64,000 bases of DNA from Catenibacillus scindens (GCF_014202115.1 NZ_JACHFW010000015.1:1-64000); one strand, 5' to 3'. Shown: positions 25,518-36,176, numbered from the stretch's first letter. The notes: a model not told the origin generated them from the letters alone. Numbers and translations are program-made.

Positions 25518-25820
25518 TTATTCCTCCTGATCTTTCATCATCAATTTATAAGTTTTTATGGCCTTTTTAATATCCCCGTCTGTGAGACTGCCCATCTGGA
25601 CGTTTTCTAACAGTCTCTCAAGGGATATGGGAATTTTCTGAACATGTTTAAAACTTTTTAGTTTGGGCCGCTCCAATGTGCGGCGCATGCCATCCGCCAC
25701 ATATAACCGTTCGCCCTCACTTTGCAAAACAACGTAAACTCTTCCTTTATCATGGCCCATTAGCGACAGGGCCAATTGTCCGGGAACCCACTCTTTATTA
25801 TAATGATCATTTTTCGGCAT
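25518..25820 (-). CDS. KOW-domain RNA-binding protein
   Basis: 100-residue protein common in Clostridia between map and infA. The KOW-like part is [20 protein letters not shown]; the C-terminal half is helical ([18 protein letters not shown]). It resembles ribosomal L14e-type proteins and probably binds RNA. It overlaps the map C-terminal frame by 14 bases and abuts infA. Confidence 0.85.
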   Translation of the reverse strand: MPKNDHYNKEWVPGQLALSLMGHDKGRVYVVLQSEGERLYVADGMRRTLERPKLKSFKHVQKIPISLERLLENVQMGSLTDGDIKKAIKTYKLMMKDQEE

Positions 25821-26226
25821 CCGACACTCCTGTTTTCTGTTCTTCAGGGAGCAGCGTTAAAATCTCGCAGCCGTCTTTTGTTATGAGGATCGTATTTTCA
25901 TAGTGGGCAGAGAGAGAGCCGTCTTCTGTAACAACTGTCCAGTCATCATCAAGCCATTCCACGTCATAACTTCCGGCATTGACCATAGGTTCTACAGCCA
26001 GCGTCATTCCAGCCTGAAGTTTTAGGCCCCTGCCTTTCTGTCTGAAGTTGGGGATCTGAGGGTCTTCATGAAGGTGAGTGCCAATTCCGTGTCCCACAAG
26101 GTCACGGACAACGCTGTAGCCAAAAGACTCAACATAATCCTGGATTGCAGCGGAAATCTCAAATAAATGATTGCCTTCTTTTGCCAGTTTTATACCTTCA
26201 AAAAAACTTTGCCTCGTTACTTCCAT
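25807..26226 (-). pseudogene. map: Methionine aminopeptidase, C-terminal frame
   Basis: The C-terminal part of type I Map, in a different frame from its N-terminal half. It contains the metal-binding residues of GHGIGTHLHEDP and AVEPMVN and the final Glu region (HYENTILIT). The first ATG (MEVTRQSFFEGI) is internal to the real gene and has no ribosome binding site. Removing one G from the G7 run at about 26261-26267 joins both halves into a normal protein of about 260 residues. A sequencing error, a real mutation or slippage would all give this pattern. Confidence 0.85.
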
Positions 26227-26599
26227 CAGGCGGGCCGCTTCCAGGGAAACTTCGCCTACCCCCCCATGTGCGGGCCGCGTCTGAATGCATGCCGTTATAG
26301 ATCAGGCCCCCATCCAGACTGACAATATCCCCCTCCTGAATAATATGCTCCTTAGAGGGAATCCCGTGAACAACTTCATCATTGACGGAAACACAGATTG
26401 ATGCAGGGTATCCGTTATAATTTTTAAAATTGGGAATACAGCCAAAATCTCGGATGATCGTCTCTCCAAGCCGGTCAATATCCCATGTGGACATGCCCGG
26501 CTTCAGTGCTTTGTGCAGTTCCTTATGCACGATGGCCAGCAGACGGCCGGCCTCGCGCATATTTTCAATCTGCCTGGGTGATTTTATACTTACAGACAT
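26198..26599 (-). pseudogene. map: Methionine aminopeptidase, N-terminal frame
   Basis: Starts normally two bases after adk (MSVSIKSPRQIENMREAGRL) and runs through the first metal ligand region (IVSLDGGLIYNGMHSDAART). After TWG it goes out of frame at a seven-G run and ends in unrelated residues. The other frame continues GEVSLEAARLMEVT as expected. Map removes the initiator Met and is usually essential, so a second map copy elsewhere or an artefact is likely. Confidence 0.85.
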
Positions 26600-26600
26600 A

Positions 26601-27248
26601 TCAGTGAACTCCTATCACTTTGCAGATGTCCGCAAATACTTCATCCATATTCTTAGTCCCATCCACTTCCACAAGAATACCTTCATTCTTATAGTAGTCG
26701 ATGAGAGGCTGTGTCTGCTCATGATACACGTTTAAGCGGTTTTTAACAGTTTCCGGTTTATCATCATCCCGGAGAATCAGGGCTTCACCGCACACATCGC
26801 AGACACCTTCAACCTTGGTCGGGTTATAAACCACATGGTATGTTGCTCCGCATCCAACACATGCACGGCGGCCGGACATTCTCCGAATAATATTTTCGTC
26901 AGGGACTTCAATATTAATCGCATATTCCATCTTCTGGCCGATGGCATTAAGGGCATTTGTCAGGGCCTGAGCCTGAGGAATGGTCCTCGGAAAACCGTCC
27001 AAAATATACCCTTGCTCACAGTCGGATTGTTGAATTCTATCAACGACGAGATCACAGACCAGTTCATCCGGAACGAGCAGACCTTTGTCCATATACTCTT
27101 TGGCCTTAGCCCCAAGCTCTGTACCGTTCTTGATATTTGCTCTGAAAATATCTCCGGTTGATATATGAGGAACATTGCATACTTCTGCAATTTTCTTGGC
27201 CTGTGTACCTTTGCCGGCACCAGGCGCACCCAGCATAATTATCTTCAT
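26601..27248 (-). CDS. adk: Adenylate kinase
   Basis: 215 residues. P-loop [16 protein letters not shown]-binding region [11 protein letters not shown] and LDGFPRT are intact. The LID carries a zinc Cys4 site (CVGCGATYH ... CDVCG), typical of Gram-positives. Converts AMP+ATP to 2 ADP. It has its own promoter upstream because a lipoprotein gene with a terminator separates it from secY. Confidence 0.97.
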   Translation of the reverse strand: MKIIMLGAPGAGKGTQAKKIAEVCNVPHISTGDIFRANIKNGTELGAKAKEYMDKGLLVPDELVCDLVVDRIQQSDCEQGYILDGFPRTIPQAQALTNALNAIGQKMEYAINIEVPDENIIRRMSGRRACVGCGATYHVVYNPTKVEGVCDVCGEALILRDDDKPETVKNRLNVYHEQTQPLIDYYKNEGILVEVDGTKNMDEVFADICKVIGVH

Positions 27249-27428
27249 AATTATCCTCCATTCATATGTCCAACAATTTCCCGCCCCATTTAGGGCAAAC
27301 TGCCTGCATACCGCAGGAACTTACAGTAACTGCCAGGTCAGTACAGCACAGACAGCAGGGTCAGAGCGTTGCCACCTGCAGGTTATACAACCCTTTCTGC
27401 CTCAAACTCCTGACAAGGCGCTGCTTTT

Positions 27429-27457
27429 AGTATAATACAAAAATTGATTTAAAACAA
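27429..27457 (-). promoter_or_regulatory. adk promoter
   Basis: Minus-strand TTGTTT (27452-27457) and TATACT (27429-27434), 17-base spacer; a leader of about 180 bases follows. Confidence 0.65.
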
Positions 27458-27480
27458 TACCTAAATATTTTATTCTTTGC

Positions 27481-27523
27481 AAAAAAAGCGCCGCGTCCAT
27501 CTATACAGATGGCAAAACGGCGC
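27481..27523 (-). terminator. Terminator of the lipoprotein gene
   Basis: GCGCCG (27488-27493) pairs with CGGCGC (27518-27523), with an inner CCATCT/AGATGG stem; T7 follows on the minus strand. Confidence 0.88.
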
Positions 27524-27580
27524 CCTTTCCCCAATCCTGAAAGGTTGGCAGAAAATTGCAATAATTCAGCCCGACGTTTC

Positions 27581-28189
27581 TCATTGCTGATCTGTTGCTG
27601 AAAATTCACCAGAGTAGATAACATTGCCCTGGCTGTCCACATATTCCACAACAACTACAGGGTTTTCCACATCAACGGCCAGCTTTAATGTTGAGGCGAT
27701 GCTCTCGAAAGTTGATGCCTGGGCTTCCATACCTTCCTCAAGGGATTCCGGAGTAACGCTGGCTGCCACTGTATCATCCAGAGTAAATGTGTATACAAGG
27801 CGATCCCCGTCCGCTGTAATGTCCACACTCATTCCGGAACCTGCCAGACTCTCCTGCTGAGTGGCAATCTGATCCTGCATCTCGCTGGAATTTACAAACT
27901 CATCAAGAGAACTGTAAAGGGCGAATGATGTTGTGTCAGCAGAACCCTGGGTATCACTAACCTGGGAGGTGTCCGCCTCAGCTACACTCGCTTCTGTCTG
28001 AGCTTCTGTCTGAGCTTCTGTCTGAACATCAGTCTGAGCCACAGTCTCAGTTTCCACAACAGATTCGGCAGCCGGTTGGGTATCTGCGGCTGCTGTGGAG
28101 CTGTTATTTGAACCGCCGCAGGCAGTCAGCGCAAAAGTCAGCGCAAAGGAACATACTAAAGCCATCGTTCTTCTCATCATTGTTTTCAT
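27581..28189 (-). CDS. DUF4854-like lipoprotein inside the ribosomal cluster
   Basis: 202-residue lipoprotein: signal MMRRTMALVCSFALTFALTAC with Cys at the lipobox LTAC. Next comes a low-complexity linker with repeats of AQTE (residues 50-65), then a globular part (SLDEFVNSSEMQDQIATQQE; YTFTLDDTVAASVTPESLEE). The fold resembles DUF4854 proteins of Lachnospiraceae; function unknown. It has its own promoter and terminator and interrupts the otherwise conserved secY-adk junction. Confidence 0.75.
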   Translation of the reverse strand: MKTMMRRTMALVCSFALTFALTACGGSNNSSTAAADTQPAAESVVETETVAQTDVQTEAQTEAQTEASVAEADTSQVSDTQGSADTTSFALYSSLDEFVNSSEMQDQIATQQESLAGSGMSVDITADGDRLVYTFTLDDTVAASVTPESLEEGMEAQASTFESIASTLKLAVDVENPVVVVEYVDSQGNVIYSGEFSATDQQ

Positions 28190-28236
28190 AACGATTCTCC
28201 TCTCTCGTGCGGAATGCTTGTCCGCAACACCACTAT

Positions 28237-28265
28237 ATAATATCCTAAAACAACTAAATACGCAA
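28237..28265 (-). promoter_or_regulatory. Promoter of the 27.6-kb lipoprotein gene
   Basis: Minus-strand TTGCGT (28260-28265) and TATTAT (28237-28242), 17-base spacer. Confidence 0.55.
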
Positions 28266-28363
28266 CATTTATTTTAAATAACAGCTCAGCCCGATCTATC
28301 GTACATCCACTCCTGTGGGTGCTGGGCAGGCGCATCCGCAAAACTCACCGCCCACGGGAATAA

Positions 28364-28408
28364 AAAAGCCATCTGTTTCAAAAACTCTTTGAAACAAAAT
28401 GGCTTTCA
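28364..28408 (-). terminator. Terminator after secY
   Basis: AAAGCCAT and GTTTCAAA arms pair with TTTGAAAC and ATGGCTTT across 28367-28405; the minus strand ends in T6. It closes the S10-spc transcript. Confidence 0.88.
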
Positions 28409-28415
28409 TTTAATC

Positions 28416-29744
28416 TTAATCTTCATTGAGGAAGCCTTTATAATGCCGTACAAGCATCATGGACTCTACCTGCTTCATTGTTTCCAGTACAACGCCTACT
28501 ATAATGATCAAAGATGTACCGCCGAAGGATACATTAGCTCCGAATACACCATTAAAGAAAATTGGAATGAAGGCGACGATCACAAGACCGCAGGCACCGA
28601 TAAAGATAATATTATTAAGAATTTTTGTCAGGTAATCTACTGTAGGCTTTCCGGGACGTATACCGGGAATAAAGCCACCCTGCTTCTTCATATTGTCAGC
28701 GATTTCCATGGGATTGAAGGTAATCGCTGTGTAGAAATAAGCGAAAAAGATTACCAGTACAATATAAATGATCAGGCCAATACTATACCATGGAGTTGCA
28801 GGCACACACCAGTTATTACTGTTTAATCCATTGATAATATGTCCCCAGATACCACTGGGTGTCACTCCAATAAAATTCACGATAATCGCAGGGAGAGACA
28901 TAATGGATGAAGCAAAGATAATAGGGATAACGCCGGCTGTGTTTACCTTCAATGGAATATTGGTAGACTGTCCGCCGACCATTCTGCGCCCAACAACTTT
29001 TTTGGAATACTGGACAGGGATTCTGCGCTCACCGCCCTGAAGATAAACAACAAGAACAACTGTAAGCACGACAACAGCAATAATGATCAGCGCCGCAAGG
29101 CCGCCAGTCACAATATTGCTGGAGTTAAAAACAAACTGTTCAAAAAGTGTCCGGAAATCTTCAGGGATTCTTGATACAATGTTGATCAAAAGAATAACGG
29201 AAATACCGTTGCCCACACCTTTTTCCGTGATCTGCTCGCCCAGCCACATAACAAGGGAGGATCCTGCTGTCAGAGAAAGAACAACAACAAGGATACCAAA
29301 AATATTGTTCTGTGTGAGATAGCCGGCTCTGGAGAAAGAGATTCCCATAGCAAGACCTTCGATCAATGCCAGCGCAATGGTCACATAACGTGTGATCTCC
29401 CGGATCTTCTTTCTGCCGTCTTCACCGTCACGCTGCATTTCTTCCAGCTTAGGAATAGCTATAGTCAAAAGCTGCATGATAATGGAAGATGTAATGTACG
29501 GCGTAATATTCAGAGCCAAAATAGACATCTGAGTAAAAGAGCCGCCAGTCATGGCATTAAAGAAATCCAGTGCGCCGCCTGTGTTTGCAGTCTGATTTGC
29601 AAACCAGGCGGAAAAAACCTCACTGTTGACTCCGGGTGTCGGGATAGCGGCGCCCAGTCTGACAATGATAAGCATTACAAAAGTAAATAAGATACGGGAA
29701 CGTACATCTTTAATTTTGAATGCATTTTTAAGTGTTGTCAGCAT
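28416..29744 (-). CDS. secY: Protein translocase subunit SecY
   Basis: 442 residues with about ten membrane segments; the central channel of the Sec translocon. Motifs: IKDVRSRILFTFVMLIIVRL at the start, GALDFFNAMTGGSF, TEKGVGNGISVILL and the C-terminal FIPGIRPGKPTVDYL. Overlaps the rplO stop by one base (TAATG). Last gene before the terminator. Confidence 0.97.
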   Translation of the reverse strand: MLTTLKNAFKIKDVRSRILFTFVMLIIVRLGAAIPTPGVNSEVFSAWFANQTANTGGALDFFNAMTGGSFTQMSILALNITPYITSSIIMQLLTIAIPKLEEMQRDGEDGRKKIREITRYVTIALALIEGLAMGISFSRAGYLTQNNIFGILVVVLSLTAGSSLVMWLGEQITEKGVGNGISVILLINIVSRIPEDFRTLFEQFVFNSSNIVTGGLAALIIIAVVVLTVVLVVYLQGGERRIPVQYSKKVVGRRMVGGQSTNIPLKVNTAGVIPIIFASSIMSLPAIIVNFIGVTPSGIWGHIINGLNSNNWCVPATPWYSIGLIIYIVLVIFFAYFYTAITFNPMEIADNMKKQGGFIPGIRPGKPTVDYLTKILNNIIFIGACGLVIVAFIPIFFNGVFGANVSFGGTSLIIIVGVVLETMKQVESMMLVRHYKGFLNED

Positions 29745-30184
29745 TAGATCACCTCTACTGTTCCACCAAGAGCCTGAATTTTTTCTACAGCGCCTGCGCT
29801 GAAAGCATTGGCTTTAACCGTTAATTTCTTAGTCAACTCGCCGTTGCCAAGAATCTTTACGCCGTCTTTAGGATTTGTGATCGCGCCGGACTCAAGAAGA
29901 GTTTCGATATTAACTTCAGCGCCATCTTCAAAACGATTTAATACGTCAACATTGATCGCTACGATATCTTTCGTGTTGATATTGTGGAAGCCTCTTTTAG
30001 GAATACGTCTGTATAAAGGCATCTGTCCACCTTCAAAACCTGGTCTTGGTGCGCCGGAACGCGCTTTCTGACCTTTATGGCCTTTACCTGCTGTTTTACC
30101 GTTTCCTGAACCATGTCCACGGCCTCTTCTGAAATTATCGTTATGTTTTGAACCAACGGCTGGTTTTAATTCTGATAAATTCAT
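29744..30184 (-). CDS. rplO: 50S ribosomal protein L15
   Basis: 146 residues with the Gly/Arg-rich N-terminal extension ([20 protein letters not shown]) and the globular C-domain ([20 protein letters not shown]). Assembly protein of the 50S subunit. Coupled to secY. Confidence 0.97.
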   Translation of the reverse strand: MNLSELKPAVGSKHNDNFRRGRGHGSGNGKTAGKGHKGQKARSGAPRPGFEGGQMPLYRRIPKRGFHNINTKDIVAINVDVLNRFEDGAEVNIETLLESGAITNPKDGVKILGNGELTKKLTVKANAFSAGAVEKIQALGGTVEVI

Positions 30185-30215
30185 CTTTGCACCTCCTTAC
30201 ATTTTTACAGGGAAA

Positions 30216-30398
30216 TCAGATTTCTTCAACTTTTACAAGATGTTTAACCTGGTTTACCATGCCTTTTACTGCTGCGTTGTTTGGCAATTCTACTGTGTGA
30301 TGAAGCTTTCTCAGACCCAGAGCTTCTACAGTTTTCTTATGCTTAGGAACTGCACCAATTGTAGATTTAACTAAAGTAATCTTTAATTTATCTGCCAT
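30216..30398 (-). CDS. rpmD: 50S ribosomal protein L30
   Basis: 60 residues, complete: LKITLVKSTIGAVPKHKKTV through the C-terminal strand. Between rpsE and rplO as in the standard spc order. Confidence 0.96.
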   Translation of the reverse strand: MADKLKITLVKSTIGAVPKHKKTVEALGLRKLHHTVELPNNAAVKGMVNQVKHLVKVEEI

Positions 30399-30415
30399 TT
30401 TTTATGCCTCCTTAA

Positions 30416-30925
30416 TTACCCGCGGATCTCTTCAACAGATTTGCCGCGCTTTTTGGCAACTTCTTCAATGGTTGTCAGATTTGAAAGACCATCGAGAGTC
30501 GCAAGTACAACATTCTGTTTGTTACTGGAACCAAGAGATTTTGTACGGATATTTTTATAGCCGGCAAGTTCGAGAACCGCACGGGCCGGGCCGCCGGCGA
30601 TGATACCGGTACCCAGAGGAGACTGTTTAAGTAAAACAGTTGCACTTCCGAATTTACCTAAATTGTCATGTGTTACACTGCCATTTTCATCAACTGGCAC
30701 TTCGATAAGCTTTTTGATAGCGTCTTCTTTGCCTTTGCGGATAGCTTCAGGAATTTCAGTAGCTTTTCCCAAGCCTGCGCCGACATGTCCGTTGCCATCA
30801 CCAACGACAACTAATGCTGCGAACCGGAAGTTACGACCACCTTTTACAACCTTAGTTACACGTTTGATTGATACTACTTTTTCGGTTAATTCTAATTGAC
30901 TAGCATCAATGATTGTACGTTTCAT
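30416..30925 (-). CDS. rpsE: 30S ribosomal protein S5
   Basis: 169 residues. dsRNA-binding N-domain ([34 protein letters not shown]) and C-domain ([16 protein letters not shown]). Contributes to decoding fidelity. Normal length. Confidence 0.97.
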   Translation of the reverse strand: MKRTIIDASQLELTEKVVSIKRVTKVVKGGRNFRFAALVVVGDGNGHVGAGLGKATEIPEAIRKGKEDAIKKLIEVPVDENGSVTHDNLGKFGSATVLLKQSPLGTGIIAGGPARAVLELAGYKNIRTKSLGSSNKQNVVLATLDGLSNLTTIEEVAKKRGKSVEEIRG

Positions 30926-30940
30926 GTGTTTTCCTCCTTG

Positions 30941-31309
30941 CTAGAATTGTAATCCAGCTTCTCTAGCTGCATCAGCTAATGCCTGAACTTTACCCTGATA
31001 GATAAATCCGCCTCTGTCAAATACAACCTGTGTAATACCCTTTTCAAGAGCTTTTTTAGCAATTGCTGTGCCCACAGCGGCTGCGGCTTCAACGTTGTTT
31101 GTCTTTTCAACGCTTGCTTTGATCTCTTTTTCCATTGTGGAAGCAGCTACCAGTGTATTACCAACAGTGTCATCAATGATCTGAGCGTAAATATGATTAT
31201 TACTTCTGAATACAGCTAAACGAGGACGCTGCGGTGTACCAGCAAGATGATGGCGCAGACGTCTGTGTTTCTTTTCGCGAACTTTGCTTCTTGACTCTTT
31301 GCTAATCAT
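30941..31309 (-). CDS. rplR: 50S ribosomal protein L18
   Basis: 122 residues; 5S rRNA binder. Basic start ([20 protein letters not shown]), then [20 protein letters not shown] and [20 protein letters not shown]. Confidence 0.97.
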   Translation of the reverse strand: MISKESRSKVREKKHRRLRHHLAGTPQRPRLAVFRSNNHIYAQIIDDTVGNTLVAASTMEKEIKASVEKTNNVEAAAAVGTAIAKKALEKGITQVVFDRGGFIYQGKVQALADAAREAGLQF

Positions 31310-31327
31310 TAATATTCACTCCTTTAC

Positions 31328-31870
31328 TTATTTCTTACCAGTCTTACCAACTTTACGCCGGATAACTTCGTCAGCGTACTTGATACCTTTACCCTTGTAA
31401 GGTTCAGGTCTTCTCTTGTCTCTGATCTCAGCCGCATACTGGCCTACTTTTTCCTTGTCAATACCAGAAACTGTGATTTTGGTCTGACCATCAAGAGTGG
31501 TAGTCACACCTTCCGGATCTACCATCTCAACCGGATGTGAATATCCTAATGATAAGATTAATTTGTTGCCCTGCTTCTGGGCTCTGTAACCAACACCGTT
31601 GATTTCCAGATCTTTTTTGTAGCCATCGGTAACACCGACAACCATATTATTGATAAGTGTTCTTGTAAGACCGTGTAAAGATTTCATTCTCTTTAAGTCG
31701 TTCGGTCTTGTAACCACTACGTGTCCGTCTTCAATTTTAATGTCCATTTCAGCGGGAAGCACTCTCTCAAGTGTTCCTTTAGGACCCTTTACAGTCACTT
31801 TATTATTTTCTGCTACATCTACAGTTACGCCTGCAGGAATAGCGATTGGCATTCTTCCTATACGTGACAT
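31328..31870 (-). CDS. rplF: 50S ribosomal protein L6
   Basis: 180 residues with the two repeated L6 domains; start [15 protein letters not shown] and C-terminal signature [20 protein letters not shown] 203-base spacer separates it from rpsH, unusually long for this operon. Confidence 0.97.
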   Translation of the reverse strand: MSRIGRMPIAIPAGVTVDVAENNKVTVKGPKGTLERVLPAEMDIKIEDGHVVVTRPNDLKRMKSLHGLTRTLINNMVVGVTDGYKKDLEINGVGYRAQKQGNKLILSLGYSHPVEMVDPEGVTTTLDGQTKITVSGIDKEKVGQYAAEIRDKRRPEPYKGKGIKYADEVIRRKVGKTGKK

Positions 31871-32073
31871 GCCCGTACCTCCATAATGTATATGATAAAT
31901 TTAATAGATTCAAATAAGGATGTTCTGTTCGCGTGGCTCACAGAACGGCTTTCGGACTAAGTTCATCCTTCGCTTACGCTCGGATTCACTAAGGCCTCAA
32001 TGCCAATGCTCGCGAACGACCTCGCACTAACCTCGGCTACGCCTTTCAGGCTTGCCTCGCTAAGTGCTTTCGG

Positions 32074-32472
32074 TCACCATACAAATGCTAATACTTCGCC
32101 GCCAACATTAAGGGCTCTTGCTTCTTTGTCTGTGATCACACCTTTGTTTGTGGAAACAATGGCTACGCCAAGACCGCCAAGTACCTTCGGCATATTTTCA
32201 GCATTTGCATAAACACGAAGACCTGGTTTGGAAATTCTCTTAATTCCGGAGATTGTCTTCTGGTTTTTGTCCTGACCATATTTTAATGTCACTTTGATGG
32301 TGCGGTTTACACCTTCGCCAGTGATCTCATAGCTTTTAATATATCCTTCGTCAAAAAGAATCTTTGCAATGGATTCTTTCATTTTAGATGCAGGGATATC
32401 TACTGTATCATGTTTTGCAGTATTCGCATTACGAATTCTTGTAAGCATATCTGCAATAGGATCGCTCATCAT
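32074..32472 (-). CDS. rpsH: 30S ribosomal protein S8
   Basis: 132 residues; [20 protein letters not shown] start and [33 protein letters not shown] signature. In other bacteria S8 represses the spc operon. Two adjacent ATGs (32472, 32469) are possible. Confidence 0.97.
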   Translation of the reverse strand: MMSDPIADMLTRIRNANTAKHDTVDIPASKMKESIAKILFDEGYIKSYEITGEGVNRTIKVTLKYGQDKNQKTISGIKRISKPGLRVYANAENMPKVLGGLGVAIVSTNKGVITDKEARALNVGGEVLAFVW

Positions 32473-32609
32473 GGAATTTGTTCCTCCTTTTCAACATCTG
32501 AAACGCCTTCTTTGGTGCAGGCGTTAGTCACTTCATCTGAAGTTCTTCGCGCTCTGCCCGAAGAACGACTCCACACCGGTAATGGAAAACTCTACCGGGC
32601 GTTTCGTGA

Positions 32610-32795
32610 TTACCAGCTTGCTTTTGTTACACCAGGGATCTGGCCTTTGTAAGCTAACTCACGGAAGCAGATTCTGCAGATACCGTATTTTCTCAAGTAA
32701 GCGTGCGGACGACCACAGATTCTGCAGCGATTGTATTCTCTTGTGGAGAATTTAGCAGGACGCTGCTGTTTAACTTTCATTGCTGTCTTAGCCAT
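32610..32795 (-). CDS. rpsZ: 30S ribosomal protein S14 type Z
   Basis: 61 residues from ATG 32795 ([20 protein letters not shown]) behind AAGGAGGG. The zinc-ribbon cysteines are CRICGRPH and CRICFREL (two CxxC), i.e. the zinc-dependent short form. Confidence 0.96.
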   Translation of the reverse strand: MAKTAMKVKQQRPAKFSTREYNRCRICGRPHAYLRKYGICRICFRELAYKGQIPGVTKASW

Positions 32796-32811
32796 GAAAT
32801 TTCCCTCCTTA

Positions 32812-33351
32812 TTACTTTCTGAATGGCATGCCAAACAATCTTAACAGTTCACGGGCTTCTTCATCTGTATGAGCGGTAGTAACAAAAATAACGTCCATAC
32901 CTCTTACTTTGTCTACTTTATCGTACTCGATCTCAGGGAAGATCAACTGCTCTTTAATACCTAAAGCATAGTTTCCTCTGCCATCGAAAGAATCTGCGCT
33001 GACACCTCTGAAGTCACGTACTCGTGGGAGTGCCAGATTGATCAGGCGATCCGCAAATTCATACATTTTTTCGCCTCTTAATGTAACTTTGCAGCCGATA
33101 GCCATACCTTCACGGATTTTGAAGTTAGCCACAGATTTCTTTGCTCTTGTGACAACAGCTTTCTGTCCGGCGATGGTCTCAAGATCCTTAACAGCCGCAT
33201 CTAATGTCTTTGCATTGTCTTTAGCCTCACCAACACCGATATTGATAACGATCTTGGCCAGCTTAGGAACCTGCATAACGTTTTTATATCCGAATTTTGC
33301 AGTCATTGCTGCAACAATCTCATTATTGTAAGTTTCTTTTAATCTACTCAC
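32812..33351 (-). CDS. rplE: 50S ribosomal protein L5
   Basis: 179 residues with a GTG start at 33351 behind GGAGG. 5S rRNA-binding protein; motifs [36 protein letters not shown] and the end [19 protein letters not shown]. Confidence 0.97.
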   Translation of the reverse strand: MSRLKETYNNEIVAAMTAKFGYKNVMQVPKLAKIVINIGVGEAKDNAKTLDAAVKDLETIAGQKAVVTRAKKSVANFKIREGMAIGCKVTLRGEKMYEFADRLINLALPRVRDFRGVSADSFDGRGNYALGIKEQLIFPEIEYDKVDKVRGMDVIFVTTAHTDEEARELLRLFGMPFRK

Positions 33352-33374
33352 GTTTTGCTTCCTCCTTCCTGCGA

Positions 33375-33695
33375 TTAGTCGATGATCACTGCCTGAGCGT
33401 CTTTAACTTTGGCAGCGCGGACTTTCTTTCCGTCCTTGATCTGGTACTGGATTCTTGCAGGTTGTCCCTTGTAAAGATACATTACATTGGAAACATGAAG
33501 CGGGCCCTCCTGATGGATGATACCGCCCTGCTGATTCGCAGCGGAAGGTTTTGTGTGCTTTGTAATCATATTTACGCCCTCAACCAGAACTGTATTATTC
33601 TTGTGGTTGACTGCGATCACTTTACCATCTTTACCTTTATCTTTACCGGCGATTACTCTGACAAGGTCGCCTTTTTTAATCTTAATACTGGACAC
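33375..33695 (-). CDS. rplX: 50S ribosomal protein L24
   Basis: 106 residues with a GTG start at 33695, eight bases after AGGAGG; the 14-codon upstream extension is not L24-like and overlaps rplN. KOW motif [19 protein letters not shown]. Confidence 0.95.
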   Translation of the reverse strand: MSSIKIKKGDLVRVIAGKDKGKDGKVIAVNHKNNTVLVEGVNMITKHTKPSAANQQGGIIHQEGPLHVSNVMYLYKGQPARIQYQIKDGKKVRAAKVKDAQAVIID

Positions 33696-33708
33696 AGCCG
33701 ATACCTCC

Positions 33709-34077
33709 TTACAGTACTTCCGGCGCCAGGGAAACAATCTTCATGAACTGTTTCTCTCTTAATTCCCGGGCTACCGGCCCAAAAATACGTGTTCCTCTCG
33801 GATTTAAGTCATCTTTGATGATAACTGCAGCATTTTCGTCAAACCGGATATATGAACCGTCTTTACGGCGCGCACCTTTTACAGTACGAACAACAACGGC
33901 CTTAACAACGTCGCCCTTTTTAACAACTCCGCCTGGTGTTGCATCTTTGACCGAAGCAACGATGATGTCACCAATATTCGCATATCTTCTTGTGGAACCG
34001 CCTAAAACACGAATGCAAAGGAGTTCTTTAGCACCGGTATTGTCGGCCACACGAAGTCTGGTCTCCTGTTGAATCAT
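33709..34077 (-). CDS. rplN: 50S ribosomal protein L14
   Basis: 122 residues, complete: [20 protein letters not shown] to [16 protein letters not shown]. Bridges the subunits near L19. Confidence 0.97.
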   Translation of the reverse strand: MIQQETRLRVADNTGAKELLCIRVLGGSTRRYANIGDIIVASVKDATPGGVVKKGDVVKAVVVRTVKGARRKDGSYIRFDENAAVIIKDDLNPRGTRIFGPVARELREKQFMKIVSLAPEVL

Positions 34078-34108
34078 GACTTTACCTCCTAATCATGCCA
34101 AGCACAAA

Positions 34109-34363
34109 TTATTTCGCTTTTTCGATAATTTCCACAAGTCTCCATCTTTTATCTTTAGATAAAGGTCTTGTTTCCATAACTCTTACTCTGTCGCCAATGT
34201 TACAATCATTATTTTCATCGTGTGCTTTTAACTTATAAGTTCTATCGACGATTTTTTTGTAAAGTGGATGTCTTACACGGTCCTGTACGGCAACAACGAT
34301 TGTTTTTTCCATCTTATTGCTGACAACGATACCGGTTCTTACTTTTCTAAGATTTCTTTCCAC
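34109..34363 (-). CDS. rpsQ: 30S ribosomal protein S17
   Basis: 84 residues with a GTG start at 34363 behind AAAGGAG. OB-fold 16S rRNA binder: [19 protein letters not shown] and [20 protein letters not shown]. Confidence 0.97.
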   Translation of the reverse strand: MERNLRKVRTGIVVSNKMEKTIVVAVQDRVRHPLYKKIVDRTYKLKAHDENNDCNIGDRVRVMETRPLSKDKRWRLVEIIEKAK

Positions 34364-34453
34364 AACAATGCTCCTTTCTCATGCGCCATCAAAAAGGATG
34401 ATGGCCTGTGCGTCTCGCGCACTGCCGTTTTCAGCCATTTCCCAGGCTTTCAA

Positions 34454-34663
34454 TTATTCAGCAACGTTTGCCTTTTCAGTGATGACGGTCTGGATTCTCG
34501 CAATATTTTTGCGAACTTCCTTGATTCTGCTTGTGTTGTCTAACTGGTTTGTTGCATTCTGGAATCTTAAATTAAAAAGTTCCTTTTTTGCGCTTGCTAA
34601 CTCTGCATTTAACTCTGCAACAGTTTTTGCTTTTAATTCTTTAACATAAGTATTAGTTTTCAC
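34454..34663 (-). CDS. rpmC: 50S ribosomal protein L29
   Basis: 69 residues if translation starts at GTG 34663, which has AAGGCGG at normal spacing; a GTG three codons upstream (34672) overlaps that site. Helical hairpin near the exit tunnel: [36 protein letters not shown]. Overlaps the rplP end by 11 bases. Confidence 0.94.
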   Translation of the reverse strand: MKTNTYVKELKAKTVAELNAELASAKKELFNLRFQNATNQLDNTSRIKEVRKNIARIQTVITEKANVAE

Positions 34664-35090
34664 TGTTATCACCGCCTTCTAAGTCTGCGCGAGAAACAAC
34701 TTTGCATTTCACCGGAAGCTTATGTGTTGCAAGACGAAGAGCCTCTCTGGCAACTTCTTCAGAAACGCCGGAAATTTCAAACATTACACGGCCTGGCTTA
34801 ACAACAGCTACCCAGTATTCCAATGTTCCTTTACCGGAACCCATACGTGTTTCAGCTGGTTTTGTAGTTACTGGTTTATCAGGGAAAATTTTGATCCAAA
34901 CTTTACCGCCACGTTTGATGTAACGTGTCATAGCGATACGGGCAGCCTCGATCTGATTGGATTTGATCCATGCCGGCTCAAGTGCCACAATACCATATTC
35001 ACCGTAAGTGATTTTATTACCACGCTGTGCAGTTCCTCTCATGCTGCCGCGGAACTGTTTACGACGTTTTACTCTTTTTGGCATTAACAT
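34653..35090 (-). CDS. rplP: 50S ribosomal protein L16
   Basis: 145 residues: [19 protein letters not shown], with [20 protein letters not shown] near the centre. Start overlaps the rpsC stop by one base (TAATG); a second ATG two codons in is less well spaced. Confidence 0.97.
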   Translation of the reverse strand: MLMPKRVKRRKQFRGSMRGTAQRGNKITYGEYGIVALEPAWIKSNQIEAARIAMTRYIKRGGKVWIKIFPDKPVTTKPAETRMGSGKGTLEYWVAVVKPGRVMFEISGVSEEVAREALRLATHKLPVKCKVVSRADLEGGDNSEN

Positions 35091-35746
35091 TATTTATCGC
35101 TCCCTTCCTTGTTGCCCTTCACTGGAAGTACTTCGCCATGGTAGATCCATGTCTTAACACCGATCTTTCCATATGTTGTGTCGGCTTCAGCAAATCCATA
35201 GTCAATGTCAGCTCTAAGTGTCTGAAGTGGAATAGTACCTTCGCTGTAAAATTCTGTACGGGCCATATCTGCTCCGCCGAGACGACCAGAAACAGAAGTC
35301 TTAATACCTTTGCAGCCGGCGCGCATACTTCTCTGCATTGCAGATTTCATAGCACGTCTGAAGGATACACGGTTTTCAAGCTGTGTCGCGATATTTTCAG
35401 CAACAAGCTGAGCGTCTTTATCCGGTCTCTTAACTTCCTTGATGTCGATGAGAAGTTTTTTATTTGTAAGTTTGGAAACTTCACCTTTAACTTTCTCGAT
35501 CTCGGAACCGCCCTTACCGATAACAACACCAGGTTTTGCTGTATGAACAATCACTTTTAAGCGATCAGATGCTCTTTCGATCTCGATTCTGGCAATGCCA
35601 GCGTTATATAATCTCTTTTTAAGGTATTTACGGATGTTATAGTCTTCAACAAGATTATCTGCGAAGTCAGCTTCCGCATACCATTTGGAGTCCCAATCTT
35701 TAATAATTCCGACTCTCAATCCGTGAGGATTAACTTTCTGTCCCAT
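35090..35746 (-). CDS. rpsC: 30S ribosomal protein S3
   Basis: 218 residues. KH domain with GKGG loop ([20 protein letters not shown]) and C-domain ([20 protein letters not shown]). mRNA entry-site protein. Confidence 0.97.
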   Translation of the reverse strand: MGQKVNPHGLRVGIIKDWDSKWYAEADFADNLVEDYNIRKYLKKRLYNAGIARIEIERASDRLKVIVHTAKPGVVIGKGGSEIEKVKGEVSKLTNKKLLIDIKEVKRPDKDAQLVAENIATQLENRVSFRRAMKSAMQRSMRAGCKGIKTSVSGRLGGADMARTEFYSEGTIPLQTLRADIDYGFAEADTTYGKIGVKTWIYHGEVLPVKGNKEGSDK

Positions 35747-35757
35747 GATTCTCCTCC

Positions 35758-36144
35758 TTATCTTTCATTGAGCACAACTGTGATATGGCTCGTTCTCTTC
35801 TCAATTCTGTACGCTCTGCCCTGGGCTCTCGGATGAACACGTTTCATCGTCGGTCCTTTGTTTGCGTAGCACTCTTCAATATAAAGATTGTCTCTGTTCA
35901 TACCGTTATTGTTCTCTGCGTTTGCGATGGCAGATTCCAATAACTTTTTGATAATGCTGGATGCATATCTTGGATTGTATGCTAAAATAGCTAATGCGGT
36001 CTGTACGTCTTTGCCTCTGATCGCGTCAAGAACAAAGCACGCCTTCTGTACAGATACTCTCGCGTATGATAATTTTGCGCTTGGTCTTGTATCTTTATTG
36101 GCATTTCTCTCTCTCTTAATCTGGGATCTATGTCCTTTTGCCAT
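35758..36144 (-). CDS. rplV: 50S ribosomal protein L22
   Basis: 128 residues. Lines the exit tunnel; [20 protein letters not shown], the long beta hairpin and C-terminal [20 protein letters not shown] are intact. Slight basic N-terminal extension. Confidence 0.97.
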   Translation of the reverse strand: MAKGHRSQIKRERNANKDTRPSAKLSYARVSVQKACFVLDAIRGKDVQTALAILAYNPRYASSIIKKLLESAIANAENNNGMNRDNLYIEECYANKGPTMKRVHPRAQGRAYRIEKRTSHITVVLNER

Positions 36145-36176
36145 GGGATACAGCCTCCTTTCAAACTAACCTATCC

